From Paenibacillus oralis (GTDB taxonomy: Bacteria; Bacillota; Bacilli; Paenibacillales; Paenibacillaceae), in contig NZ_RRCN01000001.1 of the NCBI RefSeq assembly GCF_003863965.1, forward strand, positions 3,740,304 through 3,804,303: a stretch of 64,000 nt of DNA, in the 5' to 3' direction. Below are positions 35,395-44,215 of the stretch, piece by piece. Under the pieces are notes generated by a model. It searched no databases, was not told the origin of the DNA, and worked only from the letters and a program-made list of their open reading frames with translations. Numbering within the stretch: position 1 is the stretch's first letter; every line of letters begins with the position of its first letter. The translations under genes and the position numbers were made by a program.

Positions 35395-35505
35395 CTCCGC
35401 AACTACCTCCGGATCGACCCGCTTGACCAGGTTCCGCAACTTTGAGAGCAACTGGCCCCGCCAGTCGCCAAGTTCCTCAATTCTTTCTTCGATGAATCCG
35501 GACGG
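35395..35505 (-). pseudogene. DUF1801 gene fragment
   Basis: On the minus strand one frame reads FIEERIEELGDWRGQLLSKL, then RNLVKRVDPEVVAE and a stop. This is the N-terminal signature of DUF1801 (YdhG-like, ~120-140 residues). A different frame continues as VKVERASFWKDELPAF. No intact gene remains. Confidence 0.5.
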
Positions 35506-35509
35506 GGAT

Positions 35510-37000
35510 TTAACCGTTTTTCCATTGCAATAGGACAACGCACTCCACATGGCTCGTCTGCGGGAACATGTCGACCGGCTGCACCCAGTCGATGGTATAG
35601 CCGCCGTCCAGCAGCACCTTGCAGTCCTTGGCCAGGGTGGAAGGGTTGCAGGAGACGTAAATGAAGCGCTTCGGCTTCGTGCGCAGCACCGCTTCGAGGA
35701 AGCGGGGATCGAGGCCCGTGCGCGGCGGGTCGGCGACGATGACGTCGGGTGCGAAGCCGCTCTTCACCCAGCGGGGCAGAAGCTCCTCAGCGTAGCCGGC
35801 GTAAAAGGAGGCGTTGCCGCGGCCGTTGCGAGCGGCGTTTGCCTTCGCGTCCTCCACGGCCTCGGGGATTGACTCGATCCCACGCACCTCACTCGCGTAA
35901 GGCGCCAGCCACAGGCCGATCGTGCCGGTGCCGCAGTAGGCGTCGACGACCGTTTCCCGGCCGGTCAGTCCGGCGGCGGCGCGCACCGTTTCGTACAGCT
36001 TCACCGTCTGGATCGGATTCAGCTGAAAAAAGGCGCGCGGCGATAACGTAAACTCCAGGTCGCCAAGCGACTCCCGGATACTGTCTTCGCCCCAAAGAAT
36101 TACCGTCTTGTTGCCGAAGACAAGCGAAGTGTTTTTCGGGTTGACGTTCATCGCAATGCTCGTCAAATCGGGCATCGCCAGCCGCAGTGCTTTGATCAGC
36201 TCGGCCTGGCGCGGCAGCTTGTCACTCGCCGTTACGAGCGTGACCTGAAGCTGCTCCGATTGGAACCCCCAGCGAACGACGATCGTGCGGACGAGCCCCT
36301 GATTGCTTTTTTCCCGGTATACGGGGATTTGCAGCTGCTGCAGGACGTTGCGCGTCCGGTCTACCGCTTCATTGATCTTCGGATGCTGGATCGGGCAGCC
36401 GGTGATGTCGATCAGCTTGTGCGAGTCGGCCGCGTACAGTCCGGCGATTACGCCTTCCTGGGCCATGCCGAGCTGCAGTTGCGCTTTGTTGCGGTAATTC
36501 CAGGGATGCTCCATGCCCAGCATCGGCTTAATCCGTACATCCTGCAATCCGGCATAACGGGAAAAAGCCTCGCGCACCATGTCCTCCTTGCCGGCGAGCT
36601 GGCCTTCGTAAGACAGATGCTGGATTTGGCAACCGCCGCATATGCCGAACACCGGACATGGCGCATCCACCCGGTAGGGGGAACGTTTTTCGATCTCCTT
36701 GATCGCGGCGGAAATAAACTTGTCGGAGAGCTTGGTGACTTCCGCCTTAACGACTTCCCCGGGAATGGCGCCTTCGATAAATACCGCTTTGCGGCGGTAG
36801 TAGCCGACCCCTTCACCGTTGATCCCGAGCCGCTTGACCGTGACGACGATTCTGTCGCCGGTCCGCAATTGATCAGCCTGCTCGCGGCCGGCGGCGGATG
36901 GCTTTGAAACCGGCCTTGAAGGCGGCTTCGAATTGGGCTTCGAATCCCGGGTTTTCCCCGGAAAACGCGATGTATTGTAACGTGGTTTGTTATCGCTCAT
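35510..37000 (-). CDS. 23S rRNA (uracil-5-)-methyltransferase, RlmC/RlmD-TrmA family
   Basis: 496 residues. A basic, Pro/Ser-rich N-terminal tail (~1-45) precedes the TRAM RNA-binding domain (GDRIVVTVKRLGINGEGVGY). The iron-sulfur motif is CPVFGICGGCQ, the SAM motif DAYCGTGTIGLWLA, and the catalytic nucleophile region VSCNPSTLAKD. It methylates uracil C5 in 23S rRNA. The ATG at 37000 has GGAGAT 9 bp upstream. It diverges from recQ. The longer open frame beyond 37000 lacks coding evidence. Confidence 0.9.
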   Translation of the reverse strand: MSDNKPRYNTSRFPGKTRDSKPNSKPPSRPVSKPSAAGREQADQLRTGDRIVVTVKRLGINGEGVGYYRRKAVFIEGAIPGEVVKAEVTKLSDKFISAAIKEIEKRSPYRVDAPCPVFGICGGCQIQHLSYEGQLAGKEDMVREAFSRYAGLQDVRIKPMLGMEHPWNYRNKAQLQLGMAQEGVIAGLYAADSHKLIDITGCPIQHPKINEAVDRTRNVLQQLQIPVYREKSNQGLVRTIVVRWGFQSEQLQVTLVTASDKLPRQAELIKALRLAMPDLTSIAMNVNPKNTSLVFGNKTVILWGEDSIRESLGDLEFTLSPRAFFQLNPIQTVKLYETVRAAAGLTGRETVVDAYCGTGTIGLWLAPYASEVRGIESIPEAVEDAKANAARNGRGNASFYAGYAEELLPRWVKSGFAPDVIVADPPRTGLDPRFLEAVLRTKPKRFIYVSCNPSTLAKDCKVLLDGGYTIDWVQPVDMFPQTSHVECVVLLQWKNG

Positions 37001-37298
37001 TGATCCAAAATCTCCATTTCCGAAAAAGGTACAGTCCCAATATACCACGCGGGACCAGAGGACACCACAGTGGGGCCCTGATTTAAACGCTCCGACTTTA
37101 AACACGCCGCAGCAGAAAAGCAAGAACCCCCGCGATCGAGAGGGCGATTTCGGCCTACCCCAAAACGCGGGCGTTTCGCTGCGCTTTTTTCATAATTGTA
37201 AATTTTGGGCGGCGTGTTCGATGGACCATGGTTGCCAAGGTGCGGCCAAGCCCGGTAAACTTAAAGTATATGGATTTAGGGAGAAGAGTGAGGAACAA

Positions 37299-39137
37299 AT
37301 GATTTCGCAAACAGCAAACATGGAACAAGCGCGGCAATTACTGCAAAAATATTACGGTTACCCCGATTTCCGCGAAGGCCAGCGAAAAATCGTGGAAAGC
37401 GTGCTTTCGGGTGCGGATACGCTCGGCATTATGCCAACCGGCGGCGGCAAATCGATCTGCTACCAGGTCCCGGCGCTTTTGCTGCCGGGCCTGACGCTGG
37501 TCGTGTCGCCGCTCATTTCTTTGATGAAGGATCAGGTAGACGCGCTTACCGCGATGGGAATCTCCGCCGCTTACATCAACAGCACGCTCACCGGCAAAGA
37601 GGTAAACGAGCGCATCCGCGCCGCCCGGCGCGGCGAGCTGAAGCTGTTGTACGTGGCGCCGGAGCGGCTGGAGCTGGACTGGTTCCGCGAGGAGATGAGC
37701 GGCCTGACCATCTCCTGTGTCGCCGTGGACGAAGCGCACTGCGTTTCGCAGTGGGGGCATGACTTCCGGACGAGTTACCTGGCGGTTTCGCCGTTTGTGC
37801 AGGGGCTGCCGCAGCGCCCGATCATCGCGGCCTTCACCGCGACGGCGACGCCGGAGGTCATGGACGACATGGTGTCGCTGCTGCGGCTCGCGGAGCCGGC
37901 CGTCTTTGTCACCGGCCTGGGCCGGGACAACCTGGCGATGTCGGTGCTGCGCGGCGAAAATAAACGTGAATTCGTGATGAACTATGCGAACACGCACGCG
38001 CATCAGCCCGGCATCGTGTATGCGGCGACCCGCAAGGAGGTCGACGACCTGTACGACCGGCTGCGCCGTTCCGGCATTCCGGCGGGCCGCTATCATGCCG
38101 GCTTGTCCGACAAGGAGCGGGAGGAAAACCAGGAGGCGTTCCTGTATGACGATATCCGCGTGATGGTCGCCACCAATGCGTTTGGCATGGGGATCGACAA
38201 GTCCAACGTACGGTACGTCATCCACTACAATATGCCTAAAAATATGGAAGCTTATGTCCAGGAAGCCGGCCGGGCCGGCCGCGACGGCGAGCCGAGCGAA
38301 TGCATTTTGCTGTTCAGCCCGCAGGACATCATGACGCAAAAATTTCTGATCGAGCAAAATCCGCAGGACGAGAGCCGCAAGCGCAACGAATACCGCAAGC
38401 TGCAGCAGATGGTGGAGTACTGCTATCAGACCAAGTGCCTGCGCTGGGCGATGCTTGATTATTTCGGCGAGGAGCATGATCATACGCCGTGCGGCATTTG
38501 CAGCTCCTGCCGGGACGAACGCGAACTGGTCGACATGACCCGCGACGCGCAAATCGTCTTCTCCTGCATTCACCGGATGCGGGAACGGTTTGGCGTGTCG
38601 CTGGTCTCCTCCGTCCTCAAAGGCTCGCAGAACAAAAAGGTGCTGCAGTACGGTTTCGACTCGCTGCCGACCTACGGCATGATGCGCACACGCACGGAAA
38701 AAGAAATTTCCGAGCTGATCAACGTGTTTATCGCCGAGGGTTATTTGGCCCTGTCCGAAGGGCAATACCCGGTTGCACGCCTGCAGCCGCTGGCCGTGGA
38801 GGTGCTGAAAAGCCGCCATCAGGTGATGCTGCGCGCGCCGGAGCCGGCCGCCGGCAAACAGACCGCTTCAGGCGGCGGCTCGCGCCGCAGAGGCTACGAC
38901 GACGGCCCGTCCGCGGTCAACGAGACGATTTTTGAGCAACTGCGTCTCATCCGGCGCGATCTGGCCGAGAAGGAGCATGTTCCTTCTTATATCATTTTCA
39001 ACGATGCGACATTGCGCGAAATGAGCGTCGTCTGCCCGACGAGCGAAGCGGATATGCTGAAGATTAAGGGCGTGGGGGAAGTCAAATACCGTAAGTATGG
39101 GAAGCCGTTTCTGGATTTTTTTCAAAATATGGAATAG
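37299..39137 (+). CDS. recQ: ATP-dependent DNA helicase RecQ
   Basis: 612 residues: Walker A MPTGGGKSICYQVPALLL, DEAH motif VAVDEAHCVSQWGHDFR, helicase C-terminal domain with QEAGRAGRDG, RecQ zinc site (C-x16-C-x2-C-x2-C pattern around CLRWAMLDYFG and CGICSSC), RQC winged helix, and a C-terminal HRDC domain (~530-610). A Ser/Arg/Gly-rich linker joins RQC and HRDC. It unwinds recombination intermediates. The start at 37299 follows GAGGAAC. It is cotranscribed with the radical SAM gene 11 bp downstream. Confidence 0.95.
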   Translation: MISQTANMEQARQLLQKYYGYPDFREGQRKIVESVLSGADTLGIMPTGGGKSICYQVPALLLPGLTLVVSPLISLMKDQVDALTAMGISAAYINSTLTGKEVNERIRAARRGELKLLYVAPERLELDWFREEMSGLTISCVAVDEAHCVSQWGHDFRTSYLAVSPFVQGLPQRPIIAAFTATATPEVMDDMVSLLRLAEPAVFVTGLGRDNLAMSVLRGENKREFVMNYANTHAHQPGIVYAATRKEVDDLYDRLRRSGIPAGRYHAGLSDKEREENQEAFLYDDIRVMVATNAFGMGIDKSNVRYVIHYNMPKNMEAYVQEAGRAGRDGEPSECILLFSPQDIMTQKFLIEQNPQDESRKRNEYRKLQQMVEYCYQTKCLRWAMLDYFGEEHDHTPCGICSSCRDERELVDMTRDAQIVFSCIHRMRERFGVSLVSSVLKGSQNKKVLQYGFDSLPTYGMMRTRTEKEISELINVFIAEGYLALSEGQYPVARLQPLAVEVLKSRHQVMLRAPEPAAGKQTASGGGSRRRGYDDGPSAVNETIFEQLRLIRRDLAEKEHVPSYIIFNDATLREMSVVCPTSEADMLKIKGVGEVKYRKYGKPFLDFFQNME

Positions 39138-39148
39138 GGTTGTGAAAC

Positions 39149-41194
39149 ATGAAGGTCATACTGGCGACTTTAAACGCAAAATTTATCCACACCTCGCTGG
39201 CCCTTCGGCTGCTTAAGGCCTACAGCGGGAACGAGTTCGACATCGATTTGGCCGAATATACGATCAAGGATCCCGTGATGAACATCGTTTCCGACCTGTT
39301 TCAGCGCCGGCCCGACGTGGTCGGCTTCTCTTGTTACATCTGGAACATCGAAGAAACGATTAAAGTGATCAAGCTGCTGAAAAAAGTGCTGCCGGAAACG
39401 ACGGTTGTTTTGGGCGGTCCCGAGGTGTCTTACGATTCGCAGCACTGGATGGAGCGCGTCCGGGAAGTCGATTTCATCGTCATGGGCGACGGTGAGGAGA
39501 CGTTCCATCATTTACTGCAGGAGCTGGCCGGCGCCCGGAAATTCCATTTTGTGTTTGGCGCGGCTTACCGCAAAGGCGAGGAGGTTATGATCAACCCGCC
39601 GCGGCCGAAATCCGATCTGAACACGCTGCCTTCGCCGCACCGGTTTCCCGAGGATATTCCGAACATCGGTAAGCGGATCATTTATTTTGAAACGAGCCGA
39701 GGTTGTCCGTTCAGCTGCCAATTTTGCCTGTCCAGCATCGAGGTGGGGGTGCGTTATTACGATATCGAACGCGTGAAGTCCGATATTCTGTATCTGATCG
39801 AGCATGGGGCGAAAACGATCAAATTTCTGGACCGCACGTTTAACATCAACCGCAGCTACGCAATGGAAATGTTCCAATTTCTGATCGACAACCATCAAGG
39901 CTGCGTCTTCCAGTTCGAAATCACGGCGGACATTATGCGGCCCGAGGTGCTTGATTTTCTGGCGGAAAACGCGCCGCCGGGGATCTTCCGCTTCGAAATC
40001 GGCGTGCAGTCGACGAACGATCCGACCAACGAACTCGTCAAGCGGCGGCAGAACTTCACGAAGCTGACCCGCACGGTGACCAAAATCAAAGAAAGCGGCA
40101 AAATCGACCAGCATCTCGATCTGATCGCCGGTTTGCCGGAGGAGGATTACGCGACGTTCCGCAAAACGTTTAACGACGTGTTTGCCCTGCGCCCCGAGGA
40201 GCTGCAGCTCGGCTTCCTCAAAATGCTGCGCGGGACCGGGCTCCGGAACAACGCGGCCAAATACAACTACGTGTACATGGACCATGCTCCGTACGAAATT
40301 TTGGGCAACGATGTGTTGCCGTTTTCGGACGTCGTCCGCTTGAAACGGCTGGAGGATGTGCTGGAGAAGTACTGGAACGCGCACCGGATGGACCATACGC
40401 TGGAATATCTGGTGAGCCGCGAGTTCGACTCGCCGTTTGATTTCTTTCAGGAGTTCGGCGATTACTGGGAAGAGCGGGGCTGGCAGCGGATCGGCCATCA
40501 GCTGGAGGATCTGTTCGCCCGGCTGCACGAGTTTCTCGCCTATCGCGGCCTGAAGCGGCCGGAGGTGGCGCTTGCCCTGATGAAGCTCGATTATTTGCTC
40601 GGACATAAATACAAGCCGCGCAAAATCTGGTGGGAGGACCGGATGGACAAGGACCGCCGCAGCGGCTATTTCAAGGCGCTGGCGGAGCACCCATCGGCGT
40701 TGTCCGCCAGCTTCGCGGCCTATGGCCTGAACGAGCGCGAGCTGCAGAAATACGCCTGCCTGGAGGTGCTGCCGTTCCGGCTGGGCGACGTGCTTGCAGG
40801 GAAGGAAGTGCCGGCAGGGCCTTCGGCGCAAAGCAGGGCCGTAGACACAGCTATAGCCGCAGATACAGATACAGGAACAGATACAGACAAAACCAAATAC
40901 ACAGCTGCAGAAGCACTCACAGCCACAACCGTTGCCACAACCGTTGACACAACCATAGCAACCATAGACACAACTATAGACACAGCCACAGATACAGTTA
41001 CAGATACAGTTACAGTTACAGATACAACCACAGCCACAGCCGGAGCCGGAGCAGTTGCCGATCAGCTTTCCGCCGCTTCGGAGGCGACCCTGCTGGTCGT
41101 GCTGTACCAGCAGAGCGAGGACGAGCGCCCGGTATTTTTCCATGCGCCGCTGGCATTTTTACTATCTTTGGTGCCTCCCATCACTGGCCACTAG
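39149..41194 (+). CDS. B12-binding-domain radical SAM protein with DUF4080
   Basis: 681 residues: N-terminal cobalamin-binding-like domain (~1-140, VVGFSCYIWNIEETIKVIKL, VLGGPEVSYDS), radical SAM core with the [4Fe-4S] motif ETSRGCPFSCQFCLSS (~residue 180-195), then DUF4080 (~370-560). The substrate of this common Firmicutes family is unknown. Residues ~567-633 are a Thr/Asp/Ala-rich low-complexity insert made by hexanucleotide-like repeats, after which a family-like end resumes (LLVVLYQQSEDERPVFFHAP). It sits 11 bp after recQ. Confidence 0.88.
   Translation: MKVILATLNAKFIHTSLALRLLKAYSGNEFDIDLAEYTIKDPVMNIVSDLFQRRPDVVGFSCYIWNIEETIKVIKLLKKVLPETTVVLGGPEVSYDSQHWMERVREVDFIVMGDGEETFHHLLQELAGARKFHFVFGAAYRKGEEVMINPPRPKSDLNTLPSPHRFPEDIPNIGKRIIYFETSRGCPFSCQFCLSSIEVGVRYYDIERVKSDILYLIEHGAKTIKFLDRTFNINRSYAMEMFQFLIDNHQGCVFQFEITADIMRPEVLDFLAENAPPGIFRFEIGVQSTNDPTNELVKRRQNFTKLTRTVTKIKESGKIDQHLDLIAGLPEEDYATFRKTFNDVFALRPEELQLGFLKMLRGTGLRNNAAKYNYVYMDHAPYEILGNDVLPFSDVVRLKRLEDVLEKYWNAHRMDHTLEYLVSREFDSPFDFFQEFGDYWEERGWQRIGHQLEDLFARLHEFLAYRGLKRPEVALALMKLDYLLGHKYKPRKIWWEDRMDKDRRSGYFKALAEHPSALSASFAAYGLNERELQKYACLEVLPFRLGDVLAGKEVPAGPSAQSRAVDTAIAADTDTGTDTDKTKYTAAEALTATTVATTVDTTIATIDTTIDTATDTVTDTVTVTDTTTATAGAGAVADQLSAASEATLLVVLYQQSEDERPVFFHAPLAFLLSLVPPITGH
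40847..41048 (+). repeat. Degenerate ACAGAT/ACAGTT hexanucleotide repeat inside the DUF4080 gene
   Basis: About 200 bp of 6-bp-period sequence (ACAGAT, ACAGTT, ACAACC, ACAGCC). It encodes alternating Thr-Asp, Thr-Val and Thr-Ala pairs, stays in frame because the period is a multiple of three, and leaves all readings nearly stop-free. Confidence 0.85.
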
Positions 41195-41210
41195 CGTTGC
41201 ATTAACCACA

Positions 41211-41407
41211 AACTATTCTAACGGTTGCCACAATCGCTATTTGTCCCAAAAACGTTGATTTCAAATTCTAACGGTTGCCATGGCGCTTATTTCACTTAAA
41301 CTAGGCTAATTCTGCTTAGATTAAGGCGATTAACGGCGATCACAACCGTTAGAATTTACAAAAGGCCTTTTTTCGTAAAATAGCCGCAGTTACAACCGTT
41401 AGATTTC
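41211..41407 (+). repeat. Family D quadripartite repeat
   Basis: Two direct TCTAACGGTTGCCA motifs (ACGG at 41221 and 41271, 50 bp apart) are followed by two inverted CACAACCGTTAGA-type motifs (CCGT at 41346 and 41396, 50 bp apart). Only one copy in the window, but with the same geometry as families A-C. It begins 17 bp after the radical SAM stop. Confidence 0.8.
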
Positions 41408-41524
41408 CTGCGGACGATAGTTTCGATTCGAAAACCTGAGCAATTTCGGGAAACCTGGAAAGTATCAGGGCTACAACTTGTCTAGTGCAAGAGTTTATGC
41501 AACGCTAGTGATCACCGGCTCGAA

Positions 41525-41615
41525 ATAGAGGCCCAAAATGCCGCTATTGCTTCCGAAAGTGTCCGAATGACGAAAATAAGGACAAAAAATGCCGCTATCG
41601 TGCATCCTATTGAAT
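41525..41615 (+). repeat. Partial family B-like repeat
   Basis: Contains AAAATGCCGCTATTG and AATAAGGACAAAAAATGCCG, both typical of the B family motif in reverse orientation and about 54 bp apart. The other half of the element is missing or unrecognisable. The rest of 41195-41777 holds the D element and the terminator. Confidence 0.5.
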
Positions 41616-41738
41616 ATTCGGCGGGCATCCGGCAGGAATTCTTCCGGGAATTTCACCGAGTATCTAGCGGACGTCCCAGCGAACATCGGCGAACATTCGG
41701 AGGAAAGCCAGTTGCCGATCAACCTGCGCAAGCACCAA

Positions 41739-41771
41739 AATCAAGCCGCTGACTTGTTCAGCGGCTTGATT
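41739..41771. terminator. Bidirectional terminator
   Basis: AATCAAGCCGCTGA / TCAGCGGCTTGATT, perfect 14-bp stem, 5-base loop, with TTTTGG following on the minus strand. It lies just past the alpha/beta hydrolase stop. Confidence 0.85.
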
Positions 41772-41777
41772 GCTATA

Positions 41778-42734
41778 TTATGAGCTGCCCTCAGCCGCCG
41801 CGTTAACGGGCAAATGGTGCTCCAGCCAATCGGCAAGGTCGTTCATCACTTCGTCGCGGTTGATTTCGTTCAGCATTTCGTGGCGCCCGCCGGGGTACAG
41901 TTTCACCTTGACTTCCCGCAGCCCCAGCCAGGAATACAAAGCGCTCAGCCGTCGAATGCCTTCGCCGTGCAGGCCGACGGGGTCCTGATCGCCGGCGAAA
42001 ATATAGACCGGCTTATGCTTCGGGATATCCTGCAGCTGCTCCGGCTGATGGATCTCCTGCAGCAGATCGAAGAAATCCTGAAAAAAACCGGCGCTGCACA
42101 AAAAACCGCAGTAAGGGTCGTTTATGTATTTGTCAACCTCGAGCTCGTCGCGGGACAACCAGTCAAACGGGGTTCTGGCGGGCAGAAACTTCCGGTTGAA
42201 GCCGCCGAAGGTGAGCATGTTCATCAGGAAACTGGGATGATCATCTCCTTGAAACCTTGCCTGCAGGCGGGCCAGGTTTTTGCCGAAGCCGAGCAGCGAG
42301 CGCGGCCCGTTCGTACCCGTTAGGACGAACCCGCGGTAAGGCTCATGAGCAGCATACATCATTTTTTGCGTCAAAAAAGAACCCATGCTGTGGCCAAGCA
42401 AAAACACCGGCAGCTCCGGGTGCTCGCCGCGGATGATTGCGCCAAGGGCGATGAGATCCTGCACCATGCCGTTAAAGCCGTTTTCGCCGGGCCAGCCCAA
42501 TTCCTCCGGGCCTCTGGCAGTGCGGCCATGGCCGCGATGGTCGTTGGCGTATACGACAAAGCCGCGGGCGGTCAACACCCGGGCCAGGCGCTCGTATCTT
42601 TTCGCGGTTTCGGCCATGCCGTGAGCGATTTGCAGCACGCCCCGCGGCGGGGGAGCCGCCCCTTCCGCGCTCCAGCGATAGACGAACACGTCATGGCCGG
42701 CGCCGTTTTCGAACGTAAAAGTTCGCTCTTCCAT
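41778..42734 (-). CDS. Alpha/beta hydrolase, monoacylglycerol lipase-like
   Basis: 318 residues. Nucleophile elbow LLGHSMGSFL (Ser ~118), acid residue in FAGDQDPVG and the His in GGRHEML near the C-terminus complete the triad. The N-terminal YRWSAEG and VVYANDHRGHGRT match the monoacylglycerol lipase / lysophospholipase PldB group. Cytoplasmic (no signal peptide). ATG 42734 is chosen; a GTG three codons upstream is possible, and neither has a strong ribosome binding site. Confidence 0.9.
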   Translation of the reverse strand: MEERTFTFENGAGHDVFVYRWSAEGAAPPPRGVLQIAHGMAETAKRYERLARVLTARGFVVYANDHRGHGRTARGPEELGWPGENGFNGMVQDLIALGAIIRGEHPELPVFLLGHSMGSFLTQKMMYAAHEPYRGFVLTGTNGPRSLLGFGKNLARLQARFQGDDHPSFLMNMLTFGGFNRKFLPARTPFDWLSRDELEVDKYINDPYCGFLCSAGFFQDFFDLLQEIHQPEQLQDIPKHKPVYIFAGDQDPVGLHGEGIRRLSALYSWLGLREVKVKLYPGGRHEMLNEINRDEVMNDLADWLEHHLPVNAAAEGSS

Positions 42735-42943
42735 GCGCAGCACTCGCTTTCTCAGAATTGTTAAGAAAAATGCAACTCAACTTTCACAGAACGAAAATCA
42801 GCTTAAAAACAGGTGGAGCAAGGGTTTGACACCGATGAAATGCGTGGCTTGAAGCTGCTATTCGGAAACTTGAACGTGTCTAAAACCTTTGCGTGGAAGG
42901 AACTATATGCCACTCCTGCCTCACTGTGATAAAGGAAGAGAGG

Positions 42944-43135
42944 AAATCCCACGAAATGCAAAAGTGCAGGCGGTTTTTGTCGAAACCCCTCTAAACTTAT
43001 GGTTCAAATGTAAAAATGCAGTTCAATTCGGGCCAAAATCTATTTTTTATCGTATAGCCCTAAATGAGATGTACTTTTGCATTTCAATCGCGCTAAAATG
43101 GTGATTTGCGGAAAAATAGAATGCACTTTTGCAGT
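42944..43135 (-). repeat. Family A quadripartite repeat, copy A3
   Basis: Reverse-orientation copy. 12-mers start at 42957, 43009, 43070 and 43122: spacings 52, 61 and 52 bp. Its complement aligns with A1 almost throughout. It lies in the 469-bp gap between the hydrolase and the VOC gene. Confidence 0.85.
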
Positions 43136-43203
43136 TGATTCCATCACTCGTTCTCACAATCTGCAGTACAATATGGTTTGTCCGTGGTCCCACTATCACA
43201 CCG

Positions 43204-43605
43204 TCACACCGTCACAGCCGGCTGAAAAAACTCAATCCGCTCGCCGTCCGGTCCGCTAAAGAAGAAAAAGCGGCCGCCGCCGCCCGGGAGCGAGCGGATG
43301 TCCTTGTCGAGCCCCGACAGCCCCAGACCGGCGATACGGGCATATTCTTCCTCGATCTCGCTGGCCGTAAAGGCAATGTGGTGAACGCGCCCTTCCCCAG
43401 GCAGATCTTCCCCGCCCTGCAAACTAACCAGTTCTACTTCTACTGACTCCTGTCCCGGAAAAGCGAGAAAAGCAAGCCGCAACGGGTCGCCGACCTCCCC
43501 GATCGTATGAAGCAGCTTCAGCCCGATAACCCGCTCGTAAAATTCGATCGAATCCTCCAGCGCAGATACGCGAATCCCGACATGCTCAATTTTGTGAATA
43601 CCCAT
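43204..43605 (-). CDS. VOC family protein (lactoylglutathione lyase/methylmalonyl epimerase-like)
   Basis: 133 residues forming two beta-alpha-beta3 units: IHKIEHVGIRVSALEDSIEF with metal-ligand His 8, and GRVHHIAFTASEIEEEYARI with His ~75; Glu in VEVELVSL and GERIEFFQP complete the metal site. The complete His-Glu-His-Glu set suggests an active metalloenzyme of glyoxalase or epimerase type. Substrate not determinable. Transcribed towards the family A repeat, downstream of ytqB. Confidence 0.88.
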   Translation of the reverse strand: MGIHKIEHVGIRVSALEDSIEFYERVIGLKLLHTIGEVGDPLRLAFLAFPGQESVEVELVSLQGGEDLPGEGRVHHIAFTASEIEEEYARIAGLGLSGLDKDIRSLPGGGGRFFFFSGPDGERIEFFQPAVTV

Positions 43606-43633
43606 GAATGAATCCCAGCTTTCGTTTATCGTT

Positions 43634-44215
43634 TTATTTTTTCTCTATGGCGACCAAATAAGGCGCGGATGGCCTTTGCAGCTGCCGGTACACGATCGCT
43701 TGTCCGGCTGCCGAAGGCAGCGACGCGGCCCAGGCTTCCACGGCCCGGGCTTCGGTATCGCCGCCGGGATGCCCCGGGTAGAGGACAGCGGTGAGAATCC
43801 CGCGCGGCCGCAGCAGGCGCACGGCGGCCTCCAGCGCGGGGAGCGTGCTGCCCGGCTGCGTGATCAGCGCCGGGTCCGCTCCTGCGGCCGGCAGGTAGCC
43901 GAGATTGAACATCACGGCGCCCAAACGGCCATGGACCTCGGCGGGCAAAGCAGCCTCCATCTCGGCATGGCTGCGTTCGATCAGGGTGACGCCGGCCAGG
44001 GAGGAGGGTTCCTCTTTGCCTAGCCGTTCCCGGGTCAAGTTTAAGGCCTGCGGTTGAATATCGAAGGCGAACACCCGCCCCTTCGGTCCGCAGGCTTTGG
44101 CCAAAAACAGCGTGTCCGCCCCGGTGCCGGCGGTGGCGTCGACCGCGGGATCGCCCGGCTGCAGCCGTTCGCCCGCCAGCTTGTGAGCCATGCTTAACAC
44201 CGAGAGGAAACCCAT
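43634..44215 (-). CDS. Class I SAM-dependent methyltransferase, YtqB family
   Basis: 193 residues starting MGFLSVLSMAHKLAGERLQP, with the SAM motif DATAGTGADTLFLA and motif IV in MFNLGYLPA (NLGYLP, typical of YtqB). Members are described as rRNA methylases or sporulation-linked methyltransferases. It overlaps the end of the radical SAM gene upstream by 22 bp, the ytqA-ytqB arrangement of B. subtilis. ATG 44215 is favoured because it gives the standard family N-terminus; the longer open frame lies inside ytqA. Confidence 0.85.
   Translation of the reverse strand: MGFLSVLSMAHKLAGERLQPGDPAVDATAGTGADTLFLAKACGPKGRVFAFDIQPQALNLTRERLGKEEPSSLAGVTLIERSHAEMEAALPAEVHGRLGAVMFNLGYLPAAGADPALITQPGSTLPALEAAVRLLRPRGILTAVLYPGHPGGDTEARAVEAWAASLPSAAGQAIVYRQLQRPSAPYLVAIEKK

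Noticed and set aside
39512..41143. Long minus-strand open frame with a Cys/Gly-rich stretch opposite the DUF4080 gene
   Set aside because: It is antisense to a well-supported gene. The Cys-rich part is only the complement of the hexanucleotide repeat, and there is no ribosome binding site.
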